Origin: Juglans regia
Lineage: Eukaryota > Streptophyta > Magnoliopsida > Fagales > Juglandaceae
NCBI RefSeq assembly: GCF_001411555.2
Contig: NC_049905.1
Span: forward strand, 2,976,001 to 3,040,000
DNA length: 64,000 bases
Direction of reading: 5' to 3'
A model generated the notes under the pieces. The model searched no databases and was not told where the DNA came from. It was given only the letters and a program-made list of their open reading frames with translations. Position 1 is the stretch's first letter, and each line of letters begins with the position of its first letter. Position numbers and translations under genes: made by a program. Positions 25,701 to 35,838 of this stretch are shown here, in pieces.

Positions 25701-28700
25701 AGTAAGACTTGCACATGTTGATGAGATTTCTAATGCCATAAGAGAACGGGGGATGAATAACATGCTAGCAGAACGAATCAAGGTATATTTACTAGACTAC
25801 AAAAGCCTTCACATTTGCAACTACTACCTTCAAATGGCTCCACAAATGAATCGTCATTCAACACAAAAAGTATTCTTCACCAAATTCTTTTTATATAAAA
25901 ATAACATAGAAAAGTGGCCATGGTTTCATAATGTTACAGGAATTTCTGAACCGTCTGGTTAGAGATCATGGAAGCATCGATCTGGAATGGTTAAGAAATG
26001 TTCCCCCTGATAAAGCAAAGTAAGCAATTCCACAAACATGTTACTGAAATTGTCAAACGACCGCCACTAAGTCATAATAATGTACTGCATCTATATTGTA
26101 AATGAAAATGGCCCAGATTAATGTCAAAATGCCGAACTGCATCTATATCCTTGAAAAATGTCATTTTGCTGCAGGGATTATCTGTTAAGCGTTCGTGGAC
26201 TTGGGTTGAAAAGTGTGGAGTGTGTGCGGCTGCTAACACTCCATCATCTAGCTTTTCCAGTAAGAAACTACTTCCTTGACAGATTATAAGGGGCGAAGAA
26301 AACCAGATAATCAAAAATATTACCGTTTTCTTTTTTGCAAAGGTTGACACAAATGTTGGAAGGATAGCAGTTCGACTTGGATGGGTCCCTCTCCAACCCT
26401 TGCCTGAGTCACTTCAGCTACACCTCCTAGAATTGTAAGTACATACTCCAACTAATGAATACTAATCTTTTCAAGGATAAACAATGCTAATCAAAATCCT
26501 ATACAGATACCCAGTGCTGGAATCAATACAAAAATATCTTTGGCCAAGATTATGCAAACTCGATCAACGAACACTGTAACCCCAGAGCACTTTCTCATTA
26601 AATATTTATTGAACAGTATTTTTTCATACAAAAAATTAGGATAAACGAATTCCTAAGTAAAGCTATTACTGACAATAAAGTATTGCTACCACAGGTATGA
26701 GCTGCACTACCAATTGATCACATTTGGCAAGGTTCGTAGCAACAGAGATTTACATATGCTGCTTTATTCAGCAGAATATAGTTCATTAGCATATTAAGAG
26801 ATAAATTTTCCACATGCTTCAATATCTATGCAGGTTTTCTGCACAAAAAGTAAACCAAACTGCAATGCATGTCCAATGAGAGGAGAGTGCAGACACTTTG
26901 CAAGTGCTTTCGCAAGGTTTGCATTCTGATCTGTCCTGTTGCTATGTCTACCTCTGCCATTGCCAAGGCATACAAGCATGAGAAACAATTTAAATGATAA
27001 CTTGTTTCAAAAAATCAATTCTTCTTAAACCGTCCAATTCATCTTCCCATAAACGGGAGGCATATATCCTCAAGTCCTTTCTTCTCAAAACCTACAGCTT
27101 ATCTTTACCCTATGCATGAGTTCAATATTATCTGAACGAAACTCACCTAAAACCGTATTTGCTGCAGCGCAAGGCTTGCATTGCCAGGTCCAGAAGATAA
27201 GAGCATTGTGAGCTCTACTGTTCCCATTGCACATGAAGTAAACCCAGCCGTAGTTATCAACCCAATGCCACTACCACCACCTGAGAACAACTCACTTAAA
27301 GAAACAGCTTATATAAGTCGCAAATGTGAACCAATCATTGAAGAACCAGCAACCCCAGAACATGAATGTACAGAGATCTCGGAAAGCGACATTGAGGACT
27401 CTTTATATGAGGATCCTGATGAGATTCCTATCATCAAACTCAACATTGAAGAGTTTACCATGAATCTTCAGAATTACATGCAAGAGAAGATGGAACTCCA
27501 AGAAGCTGACATGTCCAAGGCTTTGGTTGCCTTAAAACCAGAAGCTGCTTCTATCCCTACACCCAAACTGAAGAATGTTAGTCGGCTACGAACAGAGCAC
27601 CAAGTGTAAGTAGACATCCCCTCAAAATCTATAATCAAAGTATTTGCAAAGTACCACTGCAGCTAAACTGGGCTGCCGCTAGAGTGGGTATGGTTTATAT
27701 TGATCCTCATGAGCAGAAATACTTTCTGACTAGACCAAATGATAGTCCAATATAGCATAAATTATCTTCCATCCTGAAATGAAACTCATTGAATATCCTA
27801 ATCATTCAATATTACTTGCAGAAAATTGTAGCTTCTGATCAAATATTAAAAAACACTAGCCCTAACAGGATAGACTGTTGATGTTTCAAATAAAGAAAAA
27901 GTAACAAAAAAATACAACTCTGCTTGATGCGCTCTGACAGCTTCCATCCTGAAATGATGCAGGTATGAACTTCCAGATTCACATCCGCTCTTGGAAGGGG
28001 TTAGTAAATTTTGACACTCTAAATTATAAAGTGGCCTTTAACTAGGAAACTGTAATTAATCATTACCTTTTTAATTTTTTTTACGGATAAAAAAATTACA
28101 GATGGACAGCCGAGAAACAGATGATCCAAGCCCATACCTTCTTGCCATATGGACACCAGGTAAGAAATAAAAGATAGCTTGAGCTGCTATACTTGTACAT
28201 AGAAAAATCAAGATAAATTCTCGTGATCACTCGGTGCAATTTATATGCATATAAGTATTAACACATCAACAACTTATCAAAAAAAAAAGTATTAACACAT
28301 CAACATAGCCAGAATTTGAGACAAAGTGCAGGGTGGTCCAGGGTATTCAATATTCCCACGACAGATTAGGAGAAATAGTTTTACAAGTTTGACATCTGAT
28401 TACAATCATATTTACAAAACTTGTTCTAGGTGAAACTGCAAATTCAATCCAACCACCAGAGACGAGCTGCGGATCACAAGAAGCTAACAAACTGTGCAAC
28501 GAGAAGACATGCTACTCGTGCAGTAGTGTCCGAGAAGCCAATGCACAAACAGTCAGAGGGACACTACTGGTGAGTGAATTATTCAATGATAGATAGAAAA
28601 CACTCCTTTAGTTGCTAACATTTACCTCACAAAATACAGATACCCTGTAGAACAGCAATGAGGGGGAGCTTTCCTCTTAATGGTACATACTTTCAAGTTA

Positions 28701-30122
28701 ACGAGGTAAGTTTATCATAGCTATATGCTTATTCTCTTAATTTGGGAGTCCAAAGTGGATACAAGAACTACCAGGATGGCATTCCAATTCATGTCAGTGA
28801 ATACTTAGAGCCACTGATTCCATTATTGTCAAACAAATAATACCATTTTGCAGGTATTTGCGGATCATGAATCTAGCCTGAACCCAATTGATGTACCAAG
28901 ATCATGGATATGGAATCTACGAAGACGGACTGTATACTTTGGAACCTCTGTATCGACAATATTCAAAGGTGAGAGAATTGTAAACAAGCATTTACTGCAT
29001 AGCTGTCCCAATTTAATTAAAAAGGAAGCTAACGAAGAAAAACCTGTCTATCAGGCCTATCGACAGAGGGAATTCAATTCTGCTTTTGGAGAGGTATGGA
29101 ATATTAACTTCAATTATCCACCTTACTTTATCTGCATTGGTAGGGGACATCTCATGTCAGGTGCACTTTACAAGAAAGAAGAAGGAACAATACATAGCCA
29201 CATTTTTAACTTCAAAATGAATGGGGTTAGATTTTCTCAAAGAATGAATTTTAGAGAACTAGATTATTTGAAGTCCCATAAGTTACATATAACATTTTGT
29301 AAGCTTGTAGAGCTGTAGGCATATGCATTCGTATGTGTGTGCTTACATGTCCATGCGCGCAGACAAGATATTTTACTGCTAAATTAAACATCTGATAACA
29401 TCGCAATACATAGTGGTAGTTCCACATTACTATGTGTAGATTGCTATTCAGGTTTAATGACAAAACATAATGGGCATGCATAAACTTACACCACGTATGT
29501 GAGACACGAGGACATGCGCTTGAAATTTAGACTTATTCAGCATGCCAGTCTACCAATATTATGCATATCCAGACTGTGATAAATCAAACCTAAAATGAAA
29601 TAAAGGAATAAGAGAGAATATTAACCACCCAATGGAAGCCAAATGTGTCCATTACAAGGTTTGAAGTTAAGATCCCTAACTTTACCAATGCTAAAATGTA
29701 TAATTAGACTTTTCTGTTTGCAGCATGTGATAATGCTTTGCCTAGTTGATTTCTAAATTATCATTAAAAACATGAAATAATCTGAGCCACATTTCTCATT
29801 ATTATCAACCATTGAGTGCTTCTAATTTGCTAAACATAACTTTGCAAACTCTAAGGGAACAAATTTATGTATGATTTCTCTACAAGAAATATGTGCAGTT
29901 GCTTAGTGGCTTACAACCGCACCCCAAAATATCTTTCTAATATACGAATATTTTAAAATGTCATGCTCGCTAACATTTATTTATTTATTTGCAGGATTTG
30001 TTTGTGTGAGGGGATTCGACCAGAAAACACGAGCACCCCGACCTTTAATGGCCAGGTTGCACTTCCCAGCAAGTAAGTTGGTAAAGTCAAAATCAAAGTC
30101 AAAATCTGAAAACAAAAGATAA
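19781..30122 (+). CDS. DME: DEMETER/ROS1-family 5-methylcytosine DNA glycosylase, 19 coding exons
   Basis: Nuclear base-excision enzyme that removes 5-methylcytosine (active DNA demethylation). Exons: 19781-20555, 21296-23137, 23233-23598, 24158-24248, 24348-25782, 25940-26019, 26175-26259, 26343-26434, 26507-26575, 26695-26731, 26834-26916, 27168-27605, 27963-27999, 28102-28159, 28430-28569, 28640-28705, 28854-28968, 29055-29093, 29995-30122. All junctions are GT-AG, all phases join, total 5,976 nt (1,991 residues); Arabidopsis DME is of similar length. Visible: Lys/Arg-rich stretch near 381-430; GDRRFS-type domain A near 995; HhH-GPD with catalytic Lys near 1542 (GLGLKSVEC) and Asp near 1560 (PVDTNVGR), 18 apart as in the family; Fe-S ligands C1627-x6-C-x2-C-x5-C; permuted CXXC unit near 1852-1860; RRM-like C-terminal domain ending ARLHFPASK. 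The start ATG could be 19781 or 19784. DME versus ROS1 cannot be settled by eye. No lesion seen. Confidence 0.95.
20260..20313 (+). repeat. coding hexanucleotide repeat in demethylase exon 1
   Basis: CATTCGCATTCTCAGTCTC-type repeats encode alternating His-Ser and then Gln-Ser (HSHSQSQSQSQSQSH). The tract is in frame, so length changes would come in steps of two residues. Confidence 0.9.
28253..28304 (+). mobile_element. ultra-short LINE tail insertion with 18-bp target duplication (intron 14)
   Basis: AAGTATTAACACATCAAC occurs at 28253-28270 and again, perfectly, at 28287-28304. Between them is only AACTTATCAAAAAAAA (16 bp). The same ACTTATC-poly(A) is the 3' end of the LINE fragment at 35285-35838. 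This is the signature of target-primed reverse transcription that stopped almost at once. It lies inside intron 14 of the demethylase gene, away from both splice sites. Confidence 0.8.
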
Positions 30123-31813
30123 GCAGGATACGTTGCAGAGATGATTACTAGCAGAAGGTACAAAACCAGTCTGCTGGTACTAAACAAAACTGTTGCTGAC
30201 CACCCAGTGAGATGGAAGATCATTTACTAACATGTTGTAGGTTCAATTATAATTCTTCTAACATGGTACGCATTCACCACCTGTTATCGGAGGAATAGAA
30301 ATTCCCAAAGTTGAAATGTGAGATCCTATGGCAAGAGGAATGTAGTTTGTAAACAAATGAAATTATGATCATTATTTCATTCTTGCTCGTAAAAGAGCCA
30401 TTCTTCAAAAACTGGCCAGCGCCACTCCAGAGAGAAAAACGTTATGTAACGCTCCGCTTTTAGTAATCAATAAAATGATACATCACTGGATGTACAAATG
30501 GACATATAAAGCATGTATTGCAACACAACAAATGAATCAAATAAAAGGTATTTCAGCGAATTCTCAGGCCCACTTTGAAGAGGCCACCAAAGATGACGAT
30601 AGTCATTTAGTAACCATACGCACATCAGCGTGAATGGAAGCTAGGGTGGATACTAAACCTTTTTAGCCTGATAAAGAAGTGGTACAACCCTACGTGAAAG
30701 GTATTCCAGTGACTACAACATACCCCACTCACATGTGATGATCGATACAAAGTTAATGGCATTATCATACTCAAAATCTGTAGATATATATATTTTTTAT
30801 TGGCACCGGGTATCCGAGAACAGCGTCCCGACTAATCTCAAGGGTGTACAGGCCCTCGACAAGAAGTTTTCCATAAGTGCATTTTGGATAATTCAAGACG
30901 AAAATCTCCCAGTTTGATAGTCCTAGAGATTGTTTGCACTAAAAAAAATTGAACCTTAGAACTAGGGGACATACCCTCAAAATCTGTAGATATATCTGTG
31001 CATCATCCTTTCCATAATGTTAAAAGACGAATATTTGAAAAGGATGAAGAAGTCAAAGGTATCTAAAGCCTTCCCAGTAAATTCCTGCTCGTATTTAGCA
31101 TCCATTTCTTGAATGCAAGTTCCCAAATTATCCACCGAAAGAAAAAAGTAAAACTTATGATAAAAATTAATCACATTTGTATCTAAATAGAACTTGATCG
31201 CAATGTAATCTCGTAGTAGGTTACTAAGTATGTAATCAACATCACACAAACATACAAAATCACGCCGTGAGAAGTAAAAAAGAAGCATATTCCGTGATAC
31301 TCTGTTTGGTTGTTGAGAAAAAGCAGGAAACTAGATAGTAACATAACCTTAAAACTCAGATTCTTTTCGTCATTTTGGGGCCAAATAAGATTGATCCTCT
31401 AGTCAAACAGGTCAAGCACGAAGCGAGAGCATCTAGTCAAAGTTTCCTACTCTATTATGATTTTTTTTGTCTCATGATTTGTTAACTTTTGGCGAAAATG
31501 ATGCCAGACGCGAATTCGTAATTACCTTTCCTATTCTATTTTACTTCGTTTTCTGGGCAACCAAGCGACGATAAAGCAAACGCAATGAAAAGAAACAAAA
31601 TCAGCATCGTGAAAACACCTACGGCTAGGTCTTGAGAATTCGAGTTCGGATCAAAGTCTGAAACTTAAAAAATAATAATAATAAAATAAAATAAGCGCAC
31701 CTGTTTGCTTACATTTGGATTGCAGACGAAGCGAAGCCTGATCTCGGAGCTGCAAAAAGTACAAAAAATCTGACGCCGGGACAGAATAAGAATTATTGAC
31801 GGCTGAGCAACTT
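30123..31813. other. intergenic, demethylase 3' side
   Basis: AATAAA at about 30470 is a possible polyadenylation signal for the demethylase gene. The retroposon at 30770-30995 is annotated separately. Frames at 30735-30917 and 30977-31288 have no recognisable domain. Confidence 0.45.
30770..30995 (-). mobile_element. short non-LTR retroposon (SINE or truncated LINE) with perfect 20-bp target duplication
   Basis: CTCAAAATCTGTAGATATAT is repeated exactly at 30770-30789 and 30976-30995. The 186 bp between them are oriented on the minus strand: the element ends GGTGCCAATAAAAAA followed by a T/A tail at the left edge. The body (GGTATCCGAGAACAGCGTCC, AGGCCCTCGACAAG, TCCTAGAGATTGTTTGCACT on the plus strand) matches a repeat I recall as widespread in tree genomes and ending CCGGGTGCCAATAAA. 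No coding capacity. I cannot tell a SINE from the 3' end of an RTE-type LINE. Confidence 0.85.
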
Positions 31814-31984
31814 AACTCCATGGCTCTCGATCCAGCCACCTTCGAAACCTTAATTCCATCTCGCTTCCTCGCTTTCACCTTCCCCCACCCCTCACAGCCT
31901 GACTCCCTCCTCCAAGTGGCTGTCCTAGACGCACCGATCCAATCTGAATCGAGAATCTTCATCTTTTTACTTGTGCTGATCTGA
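31814..31984 (+). pseudogene. truncated duplicate of the methyltransferase 5' coding end
   Basis: 31814-31942 matches 33378-33506 over 129 bp with only three differences and no gaps. It begins 6 bp before the ATG at 31820 and covers the first 41 codons (MALDPATFETLIPSRF...). After 31942 the similarity stops abruptly. The frame runs a further 13 codons into unrelated sequence and ends at 31984. It could be left by a local duplication, or be the original first exon end separated from the gene by about 1.4 kb of inserted DNA. It may still be transcribed, since GC-balanced 5'UTR-like sequence precedes it. Confidence 0.75.
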
Positions 31985-32318
31985 TTTTTCGAAGTAGTCC
32001 AGTGCTATTAACGAGCTCGGCATCATCAAAATCGGATCGCCCTGCATCAGAATCGTTGATTGTATACCTTAGAAGAAGCAGATTGCCGACGAGAGAGAGT
32101 GTGTTAGTGCGCGTCTCGGCGATTTTACATACTTCTATAGAGGTTTGCAGTTTGGCGCCTCTTCCACTTCCCTCCACATTGAATTTTTTGCTTTGTGGAC
32201 TGGGGAGTGCACGGAATTTTGGTGAAACTCTTCCTTGTATGGACGCGTGGGAGTTTGGGAGAATAGTAAAAAATTTCCTACCGAATATTATTTTGAGAGT
32301 TTTGATGTATATAAGCAA
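31959..32318 (-). other. unrecognised open frame, 119 codons
   Basis: The composition is protein-like (Ser/Arg/Pro-rich middle, then a TINDSDAGRSD stretch) in a GC-richer island, but there is no known domain, signal peptide or supported intron. It may be an exon fragment moved here with the duplicated methyltransferase end, or chance. I do not assert it is a gene. Confidence 0.2.
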
Positions 32319-33377
32319 GTTTGCGTACCAATCTGCATATCAATATTGTTACTTTTATATTTTAAATTTAAATTAACATTATTTTTAATAAAATTTACTT
32401 TTTGACTAATAATGAATACACGTATTAATGTATAAAATCGCTTACAATTAAATTCTTTTTATTTTAAAATGATTTTTATGTCTAAAAACATTGTGCGTAT
32501 ATATCTATTTCATGAAATAATATCACAAAGGTTATAAGAATATCATTTAAAAAAGGTTAGATGTCTAAAAAATGTTGCATATGCATATTTTATGGAAAAA
32601 TATTGTCTGCACATAATTCTTACGCAGAAAAAATCTACACGTTGATATAGTTTAATATGATCTATCATATTATAAAAAAAATTAATTGTAAAATATATAT
32701 GACATATTATATTAAATCATATTTTAATTTAAATTTTTTATGTAATATTTGTATAAAACTAACATTTTTTTAATTTTATGCGTGTGTATCTAAACTTACA
32801 ATGAAGTTTTGAAATAATTGAAAGTGAAAATGTAGTTCATCATATGTTTTTCTCTTTTCCATCTCTCTCTCTCTATATATATAAAGTTTTCTGATATGAA
32901 ACACAAAACAAAACATAAAATTATCATCTCATTTCATTTCATTTCATTATTACACATTTTTTAAATCTTTATATAAAATATAATAAACAATTAAACTTTT
33001 TAAATTACAAAATAATAATATTATTAAAATATAATATTTTAAACTTTTAAACAAAATATAAAATTTTTATCTCATCTTCAAACTTGTTGTGGTTATCCTT
33101 TTAATTATTTCATTTCAAGTAGTAGAAAAAAATCAACCAAAATAATAAATATGTAAATAGCAAAATTAACATATAAAATGTACAAATCGTATTTATTTTT
33201 TTTAAAAAGATTTATTATTAAAAAATTAAAATTTTAATATAAATATTATATATATATATATTTTAAAATATGCGATACTTACACGCTCTCAAATATTATT
33301 TCTCTTTAAATAATTATCTAATTAAAATTGGCCCTTTTCCATTCCGTTCGGACGGGCGTGCCTTTGAGACAAGGAAG
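31985..33377. other. spacer between the two methyltransferase 5' ends
   Basis: 31985-32270 is GC-richer than its surroundings and stays open on both strands (plus 32002-32376, minus 31959-32318), but neither translation shows a domain I recognise. From 32340 on it is very AT-rich, with a family D-like hairpin at about 32595-32765 and a partial family B element at about 32920-33085 (ATTATCATCTCATTTCATTT, AATATAATAAACAATTAAAC). Confidence 0.45.
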
Positions 33378-33383
33378 AACTCC

Positions 33384-34790
33384 ATGGCTCTCGATCCAGC
33401 CACCTTCGAAACCTTAATTCCATCTCGCTTCATCGCCTTCACCTTCCCCCACCCCTCACAGCCTGACTCCCTCCTCCGAGTGGCTGTCCTAGACGCACCG
33501 ATCCAACCCGCCGATTCACCTCGAGTCGCGGCCATGTTCGTCCCCGAGCACCGCGAATCTGACTGGATCTTCTCCACAGAGTCCGGTCACCTCCAGCTAC
33601 TCCTCGGCTCTTCCGGAATTTCCCGCTTAATCCTCATCGGAAACCGGCCCATCAACGGTCATTGCTCGCCGATTATTTACTACCGTGCGATCAATCACGA
33701 TTCCAACGGCATCGAGGTGAGCTTGAAACCTCTTTTGCTCGCATTGTCTCCTAAATCTTTGTTTGAAAATGGGATGCCTGAGATTCCCATTTTAAGCTAT
33801 GAAGATAACGTGATTTGTCGCGTGGTAGTGGAACGTTGTGTTGGGTCTTTTGCTGGAGAAATGTTGGTCGAGGATGTGGAAATTGAGAGTAGTAGTGACG
33901 TGGGTGAGTGTGTAAAGAGGGAATTTCGGAGACGATTGAGGTTCAAAAGGATGCCGAATTTGGTTCAAACGGAGATACGTCTTGTTCCCGGGGCGGGTAG
34001 TGGTTCAGATCGTTTGGGGATTGGGGAGGTTGAGTTCAGGCCTGATATTGAGGTTTTGGTGCATCCTTACCTGGCTCCAATGGTGGCGAGCATTTCCTTG
34101 ATCAGTTCTTGTATTGAGGAACGGAATCAAAATGGGTTTAGGCCGAAAGCTTTGTGCGTTGGTGTGGGCGGTGGGGCTTTGCTTGCTTTCCTCAAAACTC
34201 AATTGGGTTTTGATGTCGTCGGGGTGGAGGCTGACGCAGAGGTTTTGAGGGTTGCACGGCAGTATTTTGGTTTGGATGATACCGAGTCTATCCAGCTTAT
34301 TGTTGGAGATGCAACAAATGTTATGGAGAAGATTGCATATAATGCAAACGGGCACAATTTGGGTTATCTTGGCGTTCATGAGGCCGAGAATGGTAGTTAT
34401 TTGTGGGATGACAATGATCTCAACAACAAATTCGATATCATTATGGTTGATTTGGATTCTAGTGATGCTAACGATGGTACAATATCTCCGCCTTTGGAAT
34501 TTGTTCAGAAGCATGCTCTTTTGGCTGCTAAAATGCTTCTTTGTGATTTTGGGATTCTCGCCATAAATGTCATTGCTCCAAGTCGGTCATTCTATGAGAA
34601 GCTGATAAATGAATTTCGTGAGGTTTTTCACGAGCTGTACGAAATAGACGTAGGAAATGAAGAGAATTTTGTTCTAGTTGCCACAAAGTCACCTACCATC
34701 TCTTGCATTAGTGATTGTGAGAATTCATTTCTCAACAGACTGCGGTTGGTTACTTCGGGAGCCTACATGGATTCCATAAGGAAGATTTGA
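33384..34790 (+). CDS. SAM-dependent methyltransferase, METTL13/spermidine-synthase-like
   Basis: An intronless frame of 468 residues from MALDPATFETLIP. The upstream in-frame AUG at 33270 lies in AT-rich DNA and would add an unlike leader, so I start at 33384. The C-terminal half carries a Rossmann methyltransferase fold: glycine-rich SAM loop near 259-264 (VGVGGG), acidic end of beta-2 (GVEADAEVL), and FDIIMVDLDSSD near 350-361. The preceding HPYLAPMVAS segment resembles the spermidine-synthase-like domain of METTL13-type proteins, which methylate eEF1A in animals. The plant role is not something I can read here. The N-terminal half is family-specific. It follows a 129-bp copy of its own 5' end (31814-31942). 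Confidence 0.85.
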   Translation: MALDPATFETLIPSRFIAFTFPHPSQPDSLLRVAVLDAPIQPADSPRVAAMFVPEHRESDWIFSTESGHLQLLLGSSGISRLILIGNRPINGHCSPIIYYRAINHDSNGIEVSLKPLLLALSPKSLFENGMPEIPILSYEDNVICRVVVERCVGSFAGEMLVEDVEIESSSDVGECVKREFRRRLRFKRMPNLVQTEIRLVPGAGSGSDRLGIGEVEFRPDIEVLVHPYLAPMVASISLISSCIEERNQNGFRPKALCVGVGGGALLAFLKTQLGFDVVGVEADAEVLRVARQYFGLDDTESIQLIVGDATNVMEKIAYNANGHNLGYLGVHEAENGSYLWDDNDLNNKFDIIMVDLDSSDANDGTISPPLEFVQKHALLAAKMLLCDFGILAINVIAPSRSFYEKLINEFREVFHELYEIDVGNEENFVLVATKSPTISCISDCENSFLNRLRLVTSGAYMDSIRKI

Positions 34791-35284
34791 GGCCCAAAGG
34801 TCTATGGAAGTTGAAGAATATAATTATCAAAGATTATATTGAAAGTCAAAGCATGTTCCAAAGAATGATTCCAAAGCACGATTTCAAAGGGACTTCAACT
34901 CGAGGCAAAAGCTTAAAATCAGTGAAGAGCTCATGCCCTTCTGATGGGAATCAGCTCGGTTTGAAGGGGAGGATGAAGAACTATAATCTCCAGGCTATAG
35001 TTTTATGCCTTGCAAATCCTAAGGGGATTTGACAACAAATCTCAAATCAAGCATTTGCCCCCTAACGTTGATTTACCATTTTAGTAAGCCTTGGTAGGGC
35101 TGGTGGAATGATAATGAGTATATACAATAAAACCAAAAGGGAAGAAAAGATAGAAAGTTTTAGAATTCTGAATTCTGGTTTTTGATTGAATAAATATAAT
35201 GTAGAACCACAAAAGCAACTGCTCTATGGGGCCAAATGATCTTCCAATGTTTTTCAGGTAACTGAAGTTTCTTAACATCTCATT
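34791..35284. other. methyltransferase 3' flank, no separate gene
   Basis: Probable 3' untranslated region and intergenic DNA. A frame at 34787-35032 has no recognisable domain. AATAAA-like signals lie near 35127 and 35189. Confidence 0.45.
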
Positions 35285-35838
35285 TTGAGTTTTTCATTTG
35301 GGGTGGCTTCTTTGGGCAAAGTATTGTCTACTGATAATCTGAGAAGGAGAGGTTTGTTTATTGCTGAATGGTGTGTCATGTGTAAAAGGGATGGAGAATC
35401 TGTAAATCACCTTTTTCTTCACTGCGAAGTGACAAGATTCTTGTGGAACGAGGCTTTAAGTTGGACAGGATTACATTGGGTTATGCCCAGAGAAGTGGTG
35501 GATTTATTGGTAGGGAAGGGTTTGAAGGGCTGTAAGAAGGCGGCGAGAGTTTGGAAGATGATTCCTCCTTGTCTTATGTGATGCATATGGCTTGAAAGAA
35601 ATGAGAGATGCTTCGAATATAAAGAACGCTTTTTGGGAGGTCTTAGGGTTTTTTTCTCGAGTATTTTGAGTTCTTGGGCTAAAGCTTATGTAATGGAGGA
35701 TAATTTTCTGAATCTGTATTAGTTTTCTGGTCAGTTTCTTTTTGTTTTTGGAAGTTGCAGGTATTTCCTTTGTATACTTGGGCTGTGTACTTGGGCTTAT
35801 GCTTATTTCTTTGAATAAAATTATTACTTATCAAAAAA
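35285..35838 (+). mobile_element. 5'-truncated LINE (L1-type) 3' fragment
   Basis: The translation keeps the zinc-binding reverse-transcriptase-associated domain (zf-RVT) seen at the end of plant L1 ORF2: LGKVLSTDNLRRRG, CVMCKRDGESVNHLFLHC, FLWNEALSWTGL, VWKMIPPCLM, then a stop, then IWLERNERCFE. It ends with GAATAAAATTATTACTTATC and a poly(A) of eight, the same 3' end as the 16-bp insertion at 28271. Stops and its truncated 5' end make it inactive. I could not identify a convincing target duplication. Confidence 0.85.

Noticed and set aside
34005..34514. A 169-codon minus-strand frame
   Set aside because: Lies entirely opposite the methyltransferase reading frame and shows no domain.
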